DNA from: Streptomyces bungoensis
GTDB lineage: Bacteria > Actinomycetota > Actinomycetes > Streptomycetales > Streptomycetaceae
NCBI RefSeq assembly: GCF_001514215.1
Contig: NZ_KQ948854.1
Coordinates: 345,434-409,433, forward strand
Length of the DNA: 64,000 nt
Direction of reading: 5' to 3'
Part shown: piece after piece, positions 50,282-57,987 of the stretch
How the letters are laid out: the number at the start of each line of letters is the position of its first letter
Position numbering within the stretch: the first letter of the stretch is position 1
Made by a program: the position numbers and the translations under genes
The notes under the pieces: model-generated
Told to the model about the DNA's origin: nothing
Seen by the model: the letters and a program-made list of their open reading frames with translations, nothing else
The model's database searches: none

Positions 50282-51589
50282 ATGACGGCCCTGGCGATCG
50301 AACCGCCCTCCACTGGCGGCCCCGACGAGGACGGCGACGGCACTGCGGGAACGGTCTGCGCCATCACGGCGGACGGCGCGTACGGCGCCCGGCTCGCGCG
50401 GGCGGGCGACTGCTGGTTCCCGGAGCGCTGGACACTGGACGGCCCCGAGCCGTACGCGGTGCCGCTGCCCGGCAACCAGCCGGAGGAGCCCGGCACGCAG
50501 GTGCAGCCGATGGCCGACGGGCGGGTGCTGATCCACCGGCCGGTGGAGCGGCGGCACTGCTTCTCGCTGCTCTACCCGACCGGGCCCGGCACCGGTGAGC
50601 TGCCGCTGGGCTCGGTGGAGTGCCCGGAGCCCGGCACCCGGATGCGGCTGCTGCCCCCGGCGCCGGGCGGGGCCCGGGCGTACGCCCTGGCCGTCGGCCC
50701 GCACTCCACGGCCGTGTGGCTGGTGGCGGGCGGCGCCTTCGGGCCCGAGCACCTGGCCGAGGTGCCCGGGCGCTGTTCCGGCGGGGTCTGGCTGGACCGC
50801 GTGGGGCGGCTGCTCGCGCTGGACCGGGAGCTGGACGGGCGCACCAAGACGGTGGTGGTCGACCTGGAGCGCGGCGGCGAGGTCTCGCCGCTGCTGCAGA
50901 TCACGGCGGACAGCGACGACCGGCTGCTGCTCGCCGATCCGGACAGCGGGCTGCTGCTGATCTCCTCGGACGCGCCCCACCCCGGGGAGGAACGATTGGG
51001 CTGGGGGATCCTCGGCAGCACGCTGCCGGCGCGCTTCCCGGAGTGCCTGCGGGCGCCGGGCCGGCCGGTGACGCCGTTCGCGATCCAGCCGGGGCAGGTG
51101 CTGATGCCGGAGAACTGCGCGGTGGCGCTGCGCGTCGACGGGCCCGCCGGCGGCTGGATCGCCCTCTGGCGGCCCGGCGAGCGGCGGCTGCGCCACGTGC
51201 CCGCCCCCGAGGGCTGGCTGACCGGGTCCGGGCTGTGGACGCCGGACGGGGTGCTGCGGCTGCCGTACGCCACGGACGAGGTCCCGTGCGGCGTGGCGGA
51301 ACTGGCGGCGCCCTGGCGGGAGCCGGTGGACGCCGGACTCCCGGGCGGTACGGCCGCCCCGAAACCCGGAGGGACGGGGGAACCGGGAGGCGTCGGGGCG
51401 GGGGAAGCGGTGGGCAACGGGACGGGGGGACCGGGGGGCGCGGGCCCGGAGGATCCGGTCCGGGACGGCACCGCTCCCGGGGCGCGCGAGGCGTCCGCGG
51501 AGGCGGCGGAACCGGAGCCTCCGGGACCTGTCGCGGCACGTCCCGTGCCGCTGCAACAGGCGCCCCTGGGGCGTCTTGTAACGAAGTAG
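50282..51589 (+). CDS. Conserved hypothetical protein, beta-propeller-like
   Basis: 435 residues from ATG 50282, GGAGG ten bases upstream. No signal peptide. Repeating hydrophobic strand pairs with Gly/Asp turns (ARAYALAVGPHSTAVWLVAG, GGVWLDRVGRLLALDRELDG, DRLLLADPDSGLLLISSD) suggest a cytosolic beta-propeller. The last ~90 residues are Gly/Pro/Glu-rich and disordered, ending PLGRLVTK. Function not recognised. Confidence 0.82.
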   Translation: MTALAIEPPSTGGPDEDGDGTAGTVCAITADGAYGARLARAGDCWFPERWTLDGPEPYAVPLPGNQPEEPGTQVQPMADGRVLIHRPVERRHCFSLLYPTGPGTGELPLGSVECPEPGTRMRLLPPAPGGARAYALAVGPHSTAVWLVAGGAFGPEHLAEVPGRCSGGVWLDRVGRLLALDRELDGRTKTVVVDLERGGEVSPLLQITADSDDRLLLADPDSGLLLISSDAPHPGEERLGWGILGSTLPARFPECLRAPGRPVTPFAIQPGQVLMPENCAVALRVDGPAGGWIALWRPGERRLRHVPAPEGWLTGSGLWTPDGVLRLPYATDEVPCGVAELAAPWREPVDAGLPGGTAAPKPGGTGEPGGVGAGEAVGNGTGGPGGAGPEDPVRDGTAPGAREASAEAAEPEPPGPVAARPVPLQQAPLGRLVTK

Positions 51590-51634
51590 TGCCGGTTGGC
51601 GTGTGCGCCTGGATTCGGCCTGTGGTGTGCCGGT

Positions 51635-51640
51635 TAGACT
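51635..51640 (+). promoter_or_regulatory. -10 element of 55-residue gene
   Basis: TAGACT within GGTTAGACTCGC, a 12-bp string shared with the map promoter. The ATG is 45 nt downstream, giving a short leader. Confidence 0.45.
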
Positions 51641-51685
51641 CGCCCGGCTGTACGAAAGATCATGTTGACGGGGTGAATTCTTCCG

Positions 51686-51853
51686 ATGAGCGACACCAGC
51701 ACGACGGAGCAGCTGTCCGGCGACTTCTCCGAGTTCTCCGAGCCGACCGGTCACGGTCGGCACCGGGGCCCGGTGGCGGCGCAGGAGAGCGAGGCGGCTC
51801 CGCACGGCCGGCACCGCAAGCCGGTTCAGGAACGAGCCGAGGCGGCTGCCTGA
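51686..51853 (+). CDS. 55-residue small protein with two HGRHR repeats
   Basis: Own promoter upstream and a strong terminator 10 nt after the stop, so it is a compact independent unit. N-terminal half is acidic (SDTSTTEQLSGDFSEFSEP); the C-terminal half has two copies of HGRHR(G/K)PV at residues ~23-30 and ~43-50, each followed by a Gln/Glu-rich stretch, and ends AEAAA. No signal peptide, Cys or hydrophobic helix. Codon use matches its neighbours. Too short for an ordinary enzyme; role unknown. Confidence 0.75.
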   Translation: MSDTSTTEQLSGDFSEFSEPTGHGRHRGPVAAQESEAAPHGRHRKPVQERAEAAA

Positions 51854-51863
51854 CGGTTCGTCA

Positions 51864-51901
51864 CAGAGGGGGTGCCCGTCGACCGGCGGGCGCCCCCTCT
51901 G
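51864..51901. terminator. Bidirectional terminator
   Basis: A 15-bp stem (51864-51878 with 51887-51901, one G-U) and 8-nt loop separates the 55-residue gene from the convergent MaoC gene. Confidence 0.8.
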
Positions 51902-51936
51902 TCATGTCACCATCGCACAGCCCGTCGCGGGCCCAC

Positions 51937-52794
51937 TCAGGAGTGCCGAACGACGGTGTCGGCGAGGACCGGCGCGTCGTCCCTCTCCACGGCGCCGACC
52001 TCCACCCGGACGGCGCCGTCCGCCCGCCACATGCGGACGCGCAGGGTCTCCCCGGGGTAGACCACGCCCGCGAACCGGGTGGTGTACGCGCGCACCCGGG
52101 TCACGTCGCCGCCGAGCAGCGTGTCCACGACCGCCTTGAGGGTGATGCCGTAGGTGCACAGTCCGTGCAGGATGGGCCGCTCGTAACCGGCGAGCCGGGC
52201 GAACTCGGGGTCGGCGTGCAGGGGGTTGTAGTCGCCGGAGAGGCGGTAGAGGAGGGCCTGGTCCTCGCGGACCGGGCGGTCGGCGGTCCGGTCCGGGTCG
52301 CCGGCGGGCGGCTCGCTCCGGGCGGAGGGGCCGCGGTCGCCGCCCCAGCCGCCCTCGCCGCGTACGAAGATGCGCGCCTCGTCGGTCCACAGCGGGCCGT
52401 CGGCGTCGGCGACGTCGGTGCGCAGCACCAGCACGGCCGCGCTGCCCTTGTCGTACACGGCGGCGACCCGGGAGGTGGCCCTGGCGGTGCCGCGCACGGG
52501 GATGGGCCGGTGGAGTGTCAGCGACTGGCCGCCGTGCAGCACCCCGGCCAGGTCGACGTCGACGCCCGGCATGGACAGTCCGCTGATCACCCCGGGGGAA
52601 CCGGCGCCCGCGACGGTGGCGAAGCTGGGCAGCACGTGCAGCCGGGACTCCAGGGTGTAGCGCAGCTCGCCCGGGTCGGTGGCGGGGACGCCCGCGCCGA
52701 CACCGAGGTGGTAGAGCTGCACGTCCTTGGGGGTCCAGGTGATCTCGCCGGAGCGGGGCTCGGCGGCGAGGGCCAGGGCTGCGTCGATGGGCAT
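51937..52794 (-). CDS. MaoC-like double-hotdog hydratase/dehydratase
   Basis: 285 residues from ATG 52794. The N-terminal hotdog (WTPKDVQLYHLGVGAGVPAT) is degenerate; the C-terminal one has hydratase motif SGDYNPLHADPEFARLAGYE followed by RPILHGLCTYGI with the catalytic Asp/His pair. Homologues are (R)-enoyl-CoA hydratase 2 or 3-hydroxyacyl dehydratases of fatty acid, PHA or polyketide metabolism. The precise acyl chain is unknown. Confidence 0.92.
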   Translation of the reverse strand: MPIDAALALAAEPRSGEITWTPKDVQLYHLGVGAGVPATDPGELRYTLESRLHVLPSFATVAGAGSPGVISGLSMPGVDVDLAGVLHGGQSLTLHRPIPVRGTARATSRVAAVYDKGSAAVLVLRTDVADADGPLWTDEARIFVRGEGGWGGDRGPSARSEPPAGDPDRTADRPVREDQALLYRLSGDYNPLHADPEFARLAGYERPILHGLCTYGITLKAVVDTLLGGDVTRVRAYTTRFAGVVYPGETLRVRMWRADGAVRVEVGAVERDDAPVLADTVVRHS

Positions 52795-52950
52795 GGGACT
52801 CCTGACGGTGGGCCGGCTCAGGGGACCGTGACATTCGTACTGCCCCGAACCGTACACACGCCTCTGCCGCACGGGGGCCCGGCCTCCTACCGTCATGGAC
52901 AGGGCACGGACGCGGACCAGCCGGCCGGCCAGCTGATCGGGGGAACGGAC

Positions 52951-54234
52951 ATGTCGTGGTGGGCTCTGACACGAGGCCGCGTACGGGACCTGCGCGAGGC
53001 GCGGGCCCGCTGGCGGGCGGACATGGAGCGCTTCCGGGCCGCGCAGCGGGCGGCGCGCGGGAACGGCGGGCCGCCGGCCGTCGACCACCCCGGCCCGCCG
53101 CCGACCGGGTTCTCGCTGCTGCCCTGGCTGCTGATGGGCATGGGGTCCTTCTCCAACCTGCTCCAGGGCCGGACCCCGAACCCGTGGGTCGGCGGCCTGG
53201 GCCTGCTCGCCTTCAACTCGCTGTACGTCTACGTCACCTTCCGCTCCTTCGACCGCAAGAAGCGCAACGCGGTCTCCACCCGGGTGGCGCTGGCCCTGAT
53301 GGGTCTGGTGACGACGTCGCTCGCCCTCGGGTACGGCGGCAACTGGCTGATGTTCTTCCCGCTGCTGGGCCTCGCGACCGGCGCCACGCTGCGCGGGCCG
53401 TGGCTGGGCCGCACCGGCCTGCTGCTCTCCGGTTTCGCCGTCCTCGTCTCGGGCGTGCGCGACGGCTGGGGGGACGCGGTGAACATCGGCTACGCCACCT
53501 TCCTGTCCAGCATGGTGACCGCCGCGATCCTCGGCCTGTCCGAGGCCGTGCGGGAGCTGCGCGCCGCCCGGGAGGAACTGGCCCGGCGGGCGGTGGAGGA
53601 GGAGCGGCTGCGCTTCTCCCGCGATCTGCACGACCTGCTCGGCCACACCCTGTCGGTGATCGTGGTGAAGTCGGAGGCGGCCCGGCGCCTGGCGCCCCGC
53701 GACATGGACGCGGCACTCGCGCAGATCACCGACGTCGAGTCGGTCGGCCGGCAGGCGCTGACCGAGATCCGGGAGGCGGTGACCGGCTACCGCGAGGGCA
53801 GCCTGGCCACCGAGCTGACCCGGGCCCGCTCGGCACTGTCCGCGGCGGGCGTGGAGCCGGTGTTCCGCCGGTCCGGGACGCCGCTCGCCCCGCAGACCGA
53901 GGCGCTGCTCGGCTGGGTGGTGCGCGAGGCGGTCACCAACGTCGTCCGGCACAGCGACGCCACCCGCTGCGAGATCACCGTCGGGTCCGGCACCGAACGG
54001 GCCCGGCTCACGGTCACCGACAACGGCACCGGCACGTCCGCCCCTCGTCCGGCGGAGGGCATCGGCGGCACCGGCCTGAAGGGCCTGACCGAGCGCCTCG
54101 CGGCTGCGGGCGGCTCACTGACGGCCGGCGCGTCCCCGCGCGGCGGCTTCACGGTCACCGCCGACCTTCCGGTGGAGCCGACGGGACTGACTGCCGTGGG
54201 GGCGGGGTCGGACACCGCACCGAGGGTCAGTTGA
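52951..54234 (+). CDS. Sensor histidine kinase (HisKA_3, DesK/NarL-type)
   Basis: 427 residues from ATG 52951 with a GGGGGAAC ribosome site. About 50 cytosolic residues, then five or six TM helices (LLPWLLMGMGSFSNLL ... AAILGLSEAV), then the dimerisation helix with phospho-acceptor His227 in SRDLHDLLGHTLSVIVVKSE, and an HATPase domain (REAVTNVVRHSDATRCEITV, DNGTG, GLKGLTERLAAAGGSL). No extracytoplasmic domain, so it probably senses membrane state. Pairs with the response regulator after 39 nt. Confidence 0.95.
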   Translation: MSWWALTRGRVRDLREARARWRADMERFRAAQRAARGNGGPPAVDHPGPPPTGFSLLPWLLMGMGSFSNLLQGRTPNPWVGGLGLLAFNSLYVYVTFRSFDRKKRNAVSTRVALALMGLVTTSLALGYGGNWLMFFPLLGLATGATLRGPWLGRTGLLLSGFAVLVSGVRDGWGDAVNIGYATFLSSMVTAAILGLSEAVRELRAAREELARRAVEEERLRFSRDLHDLLGHTLSVIVVKSEAARRLAPRDMDAALAQITDVESVGRQALTEIREAVTGYREGSLATELTRARSALSAAGVEPVFRRSGTPLAPQTEALLGWVVREAVTNVVRHSDATRCEITVGSGTERARLTVTDNGTGTSAPRPAEGIGGTGLKGLTERLAAAGGSLTAGASPRGGFTVTADLPVEPTGLTAVGAGSDTAPRVS

Positions 54235-54245
54235 CGGATCGTCAA
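54231..54245 (+). promoter_or_regulatory. Palindrome TTGACG-GAT-CGTCAA at kinase/regulator junction
   Basis: A perfect 6-3-6 dyad that overlaps the kinase stop codon and lies 17 bp before the response-regulator -10. Candidate autoregulatory site. Confidence 0.5.
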
Positions 54246-54261
54246 GTCGGGTGCATCGGAA

Positions 54262-54267
54262 TAGGCT
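54262..54267 (+). promoter_or_regulatory. Leaderless -10 element of response regulator
   Basis: TAGGCT, six bases before GTG 54274, giving the regulator its own transcript. Confidence 0.5.
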
Positions 54268-54273
54268 TCGACC

Positions 54274-54885
54274 GTGAAGGACATCCGAGTCCTGCTCGCC
54301 GAGGACCAGGGCATGATGCGTGGTGCCCTCGCCCTGCTGCTCGGCATGGAGGACGACATCGAGGTGGTCGCCCAGGTCCGTGCCGGCGACGCGATCGTGG
54401 AGGCCGCGCTGCTGCACCGGCCCGACGTGGCCCTGCTCGACATCGAGCTGCCCGGCAGGAGCGGCCTGGACGCGGCGGCCGAGCTGCGCGAGCGGCTGCC
54501 CGGCTGCCGGGTGCTGATCCTGACGACCTTCGGCCGGCCCGGCTATCTGCGCCGGGCCATGGAGGCGGGGGCGGCCGGCTTCCTGGTGAAGGACGGGCCG
54601 GTCGAGGAGCTGGCCGCGGCGATCCGGCGCGTGCTCGGCGGGGAGACCGTGGTCGACCCGGCGCTGGCCGCGGCCGCGCTCAGCGCCGGACCGAACCCGC
54701 TGACGCGCCGCGAGTGCGAGGTGCTGGAGGCGGCGGCGGACGGGGCGACGGTCGCCGACGTCGCGGGCAGGCTCCACCTGTCGGAGTCGACCGTCCGCAA
54801 CTACCTGTCCTCGGCGATCGGCAAGACCGGCACCCGCAACCGGGCGGAGGCGGTACGGGAGGCCCGGCAGCAGGGCTGGCTGTGA
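54274..54885 (+). CDS. NarL/LuxR-type response regulator
   Basis: 203 residues from GTG 54274. Receiver domain with phospho-acceptor Asp56 in VALLDIELPG, acidic pair in LLAEDQGMM and Lys in GFLVKDGP. C-terminal LuxR helix-turn-helix: NPLTRRECEVLEAAADGAT, VADVAGRLHLSESTVRNYLS, SAIGKTGTRNRAEA. Resembles DesR-type regulators, which control membrane lipid or exporter genes. Regulon not visible. Confidence 0.95.
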   Translation: MKDIRVLLAEDQGMMRGALALLLGMEDDIEVVAQVRAGDAIVEAALLHRPDVALLDIELPGRSGLDAAAELRERLPGCRVLILTTFGRPGYLRRAMEAGAAGFLVKDGPVEELAAAIRRVLGGETVVDPALAAAALSAGPNPLTRRECEVLEAAADGATVADVAGRLHLSESTVRNYLSSAIGKTGTRNRAEAVREARQQGWL

Positions 54886-54907
54886 GACGGGACCTCCCGC
54901 GCCCGGA

Positions 54908-55726
54908 CTATTTCGTGACCTCCGCCGCCGCGTAGGACGTTCCCGCCGGTGCCCTGCACACGAACCAGTTCGCCTTCAGGAAGCCGGCGACCGGGCGGAT
55001 GGCCGATCCGGTGTCGTGGACGGAAAGGCCGTCGGCGGGCTCGGCCACCGTGACGGTGCCGTCCTTCCAGTGGCAGGTGACCTGCCGGGCGGTCCTGGCG
55101 ACCATGCCGATCACCAGACGGCCGGAGCTCTCCCCGCCGGTGCCCAGACGGGTCGCCGCGGCCTCCAGGTCCGTGCCCGCGAAGTTCTCGAAGTCCCTGA
55201 CGGTGTTGAACATCACCTGCTCCGGACGGGCGTCCCCCCAGCCCCGCGTCGCGAAGAACGAGACCTTGCCGATCAGGTCGGCGGGCTTGTGGGCATCCGC
55301 CGGCTCCAGACCCAGTGCGGCCATGGCGTCGAACTGCCGGTCCGCTTCGGCCTCGTCACGCGGCGCACCCCACACCTGGACCACCACGTGCCACTCCTTG
55401 CCCCGGTAGGTCCCCCGGGCCAGCTCGGTCCGCTGCGGGTCGTAGACGTGCCGCGCCCGGGGCGGGGACGGCGGCTTCGCCACGTATCCCTGCCGGTCCC
55501 CGTGTCCCCCGGGCAGGCCGGCGAACGCCAGCGCCGCCCCCGTCGACCCGGCCACCACCGCCGCCGTGACCGCCGCCACCGCCCAGCGGCGGGCTCTGCG
55601 GCGCCGGCCGGCGCGCATGACCTGCTGGACGGGGGCTATGCCGATCTCGACCTCGTCCGCTGCGTCCGCGAGGAGGAAGGCGATGTCCGACTGTGTCATC
55701 TCGTGGTTCTCCCGGTCCGCGCTCAT
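54908..55726 (-). CDS. Single-TM protein coupled to SigE-family sigma factor
   Basis: 272 residues from ATG 55726, overlapping the sigma stop as TGATG (GTG 55729 is also possible). ~45 cytosolic residues (MTQSDIAFLLADAADEVEIG, PVQQVMRAGRRRRARR), one TM helix (WAVAAVTAAVVAGSTGAALAF) and a ~190-residue outer domain with three or so Cys. Its arrangement is that of an anti-sigma factor, but the HxxxCxxC zinc motif is absent. Streptomyces often place such a gene after SigE-like factors; role unproven. Confidence 0.82.
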   Translation of the reverse strand: MSADRENHEMTQSDIAFLLADAADEVEIGIAPVQQVMRAGRRRRARRWAVAAVTAAVVAGSTGAALAFAGLPGGHGDRQGYVAKPPSPPRARHVYDPQRTELARGTYRGKEWHVVVQVWGAPRDEAEADRQFDAMAALGLEPADAHKPADLIGKVSFFATRGWGDARPEQVMFNTVRDFENFAGTDLEAAATRLGTGGESSGRLVIGMVARTARQVTCHWKDGTVTVAEPADGLSVHDTGSAIRPVAGFLKANWFVCRAPAGTSYAAAEVTK

Positions 55727-56265
55727 CACTTCCGCCCTCCCTGCGTCACCGTCTCGGCCAGTCCCGGTATGGCGCGGAGCTTCGTGATCCCCTTGGCCGC
55801 GTTGCTCTTGACCGTGCCCACCGAGCAGCCCATCGCCTCCGCCGCCTGGGTCTCCGTCAGGTCCTCCCAGTAGCGCAGCACCACCGCCTCGCGCTGCCGC
55901 GCGGGGAGTTGGGCGAGCGCCGTGAGCAGGGCTCGGCGGTCGTCGGCCTGCGCGATCCGGTCGCCGGTGTCGGCGATCTCGCGCACCAGACCCGAGTCGT
56001 CCCTGGGCGCCAGGAACTCCTTGAGCCTCCTTCTGTGCCGGCGTGCGTGCAGGTTGATCATCACGCGCCGTACGTACGCCTCCGGATCGTCGGCCGAGCC
56101 CACCCTGCGCCAGGCCACGAAGGCCTTCTCGAGCGTCGACTGGACCAGGTCCTCCGCGGCGTGCTGCTCCCCCGTGAGGAGAAATGCCGTGCGCATCAGC
56201 CGCGGCCAGCGGCCGATCATGAAGCTCTGGAACTCCCCGTCCCGAGCCTGCTTCCGATCCCCCAT
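55726..56265 (-). CDS. SigE-family ECF RNA polymerase sigma factor
   Basis: 179 residues from ATG 56265, AGGAGG five bases upstream. Region 2: FMIGRWPRLMRTAFLLTGEQ, HAAEDLVQSTLEKAFVAWRR, DPEAYVRRVMINLHARRHRR. Region 4: LPARQREAVVLRYWEDLTET, QAAEAMGCSVGTVKSNAAKG. This matches the SigE-like group with short spacing between regions, used in Streptomyces for envelope stress and differentiation. Its stop codon overlaps the membrane-protein start. Confidence 0.94.
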   Translation of the reverse strand: MGDRKQARDGEFQSFMIGRWPRLMRTAFLLTGEQHAAEDLVQSTLEKAFVAWRRVGSADDPEAYVRRVMINLHARRHRRRLKEFLAPRDDSGLVREIADTGDRIAQADDRRALLTALAQLPARQREAVVLRYWEDLTETQAAEAMGCSVGTVKSNAAKGITKLRAIPGLAETVTQGGRK

Positions 56266-56316
56266 GGGCACCTCCTAGACATCAGAAGGAGTCCACGGGC
56301 CGCCCGAACCGTTGCC

Positions 56317-57756
56317 TCATCCGCGGGAAACCGTCGAACTTCCTCGCGGCAGCCACACCAGCATCAGCACCGCCCCACCCACCAGCAGCGCCGCGCTCGT
56401 GCGGAAGGCGAGCGCGTAGCCGTCCGTGAGCGCCTCGGGTCCGTGGCCGCTGCCCGTCGCGGCCGCCGCGACGGTCGACATGACGGCGAGGCCGAGCGAA
56501 CCGCCCATCGTGCGGGAGGTGTTGATCAGCCCCGACACCAGTCCCGCCTCCCCCGGCGCGGCGCCCGAGGTGGCCAGCGCGGCCAGTGGGGTCCCGGCCA
56601 GGCCCGCGCCCAGCATCATCAGGACGCCGGGGAGCATGATGCCGGTGACGTAGGCGGCGTGCGCGCTCATCGTCGACTGCCAGCCGAAGCCGGCCGCCGC
56701 CGTCAGCGTGCCCAGCGTCGCCACCGTGCGCGGTCCCGCCGCCCGCATCAGGCGCGGCGCCACCTTCGAGCCCGCCACGACCGACAGCGAGCTGGGCACC
56801 AGGGCGAGGCCGGCCTCCAGCGGCGAGTAGCCGAGCACGTTCTGGGCGTAGAGGGTCATGAAGTACCACATGCCGAACATGGCCGAGCCGGAGACGAACA
56901 TGGCCGCGTTCGCCGCCGCCACCGAGCGCACCCGCAGCAGCCCGAGCGGCATCAGCGGGGCCGCCGTACGGGCTTCGACCAGCAGGAAGAGCCCGATCAG
57001 CGCGAGTCCGGCGAGCAGCGGCAGCAGGGTGGCCGCGGCCGTCCAGCCTTCCGCCCCGGTCTGCGAGATGCCGTACGACAGCGTGGCGAGTCCCGCCGTC
57101 ACCAGCAGCGCGCCCGGCAGGTCCGGCCGGCGCCGGTCCCCGGCCCGGCTCTCCGCCAGCCACCGCGCGGCACCGGCCAGCACCACCGCGCCCACCGGCA
57201 CGTTGATCAGCAGCACCCAGCGCCAGGACAGCGCGTCCACCAGCACGCCGCCGACCAGTCCGCCCGCGGCCCCGCCGCCGGCGCCCACCGCCGTCCAGGT
57301 CGCGATCGCCCGGGCCCGGGCCGGGCCCTGCGGGACCGCCGCCGTCAGCAGCGTCAGGGTCGAGGGCGCCAGCACGGCCGCGCCCAGCCCCTGCACGGCG
57401 CGCGCCAGCAGCAGCTGCCAGCCGTCCTGGGCCAGTCCGCCGCCGAGCGAGGCCAGCGTGAACAGGCCGAGGCCGACGAGGAACATCCGCTTGCGGCCGT
57501 AGAGGTCACCGGCCCGCCCGCCGAGCAGCATGAACCCGGCGAAGGCGATCGCGTAGGCGTTCACCACCCACTGCAGGCCGGCCGCGTCCAGTCCGAGGCT
57601 CGTCCGCATCGACGGCAGGGCGACGTTGACGACGGACACGTCGAGCACGACCAGGAACTGGCCCGCGCAGGCCACCGCCACCACCAGCCAGGTGGGCGGG
57701 GCGGTACGGCGCGACGCCGAGGGCGTGGTGCGGGCGGCTTCGAGCATGCGTGTCAT
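56317..57756 (-). CDS. MFS drug exporter (DHA2, 14 TM)
   Basis: 479 residues from ATG 57756 (GAGAGC upstream); ATG 57747 is also in frame. TM1 motif VLDVSVVNVALPSMRTSLGL, loop 2-3 GGRAGDLYGRKRMFLVGLGL, and TM5 antiporter motif AVGAGGGAAGGLVGGVL. The length and 14 predicted segments fit the EmrB/QacA or LfrA group. No regulator is adjacent. Convergent spacing with the sigma factor is absent: the two run in the same direction, with 51 nt between. Confidence 0.93.
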   Translation of the reverse strand: MTRMLEAARTTPSASRRTAPPTWLVVAVACAGQFLVVLDVSVVNVALPSMRTSLGLDAAGLQWVVNAYAIAFAGFMLLGGRAGDLYGRKRMFLVGLGLFTLASLGGGLAQDGWQLLLARAVQGLGAAVLAPSTLTLLTAAVPQGPARARAIATWTAVGAGGGAAGGLVGGVLVDALSWRWVLLINVPVGAVVLAGAARWLAESRAGDRRRPDLPGALLVTAGLATLSYGISQTGAEGWTAAATLLPLLAGLALIGLFLLVEARTAAPLMPLGLLRVRSVAAANAAMFVSGSAMFGMWYFMTLYAQNVLGYSPLEAGLALVPSSLSVVAGSKVAPRLMRAAGPRTVATLGTLTAAAGFGWQSTMSAHAAYVTGIMLPGVLMMLGAGLAGTPLAALATSGAAPGEAGLVSGLINTSRTMGGSLGLAVMSTVAAAATGSGHGPEALTDGYALAFRTSAALLVGGAVLMLVWLPRGSSTVSRG

Positions 57757-57920
57757 GCTCTCAACCCGGTGACGGTCCTTGCATCGGGATTTCGGCCCAG
57801 CGGGGCGTAGGTCCCCGGTCCTACGCCGCGCCCGCTCCTCCTCCCCCGAAGGCCGGTCGCGCGCCGCTGACGTCCGCTCAGATACCCATGAGTCGGTCAA
57901 GGATTCGTTAGAGGCCCGAA

Positions 57921-57936
57921 GCAACGGAATAGTTGC
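57921..57936. promoter_or_regulatory. MarR-type operator candidate
   Basis: GCAAC (57921-57925) and GTTGC (57932-57936) form a dyad over 6 nt, 51 bp before the MFS ATG and in the divergent space between two exporters. The size fits a MarR dimer site; no MarR gene is in the window. Confidence 0.4.
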
Positions 57937-57987
57937 CTGTGCATACGAGGTTTACCCGGCACTCATGTCACGCGGGAGGCCTCACAG

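Noticed and set aside
55693..57810. 705-codon frame opposite the sigma factor and MFS genes
   Set aside because: It crosses two well-defined genes and encodes His/Arg/Gln-rich low complexity, a typical antisense shadow.
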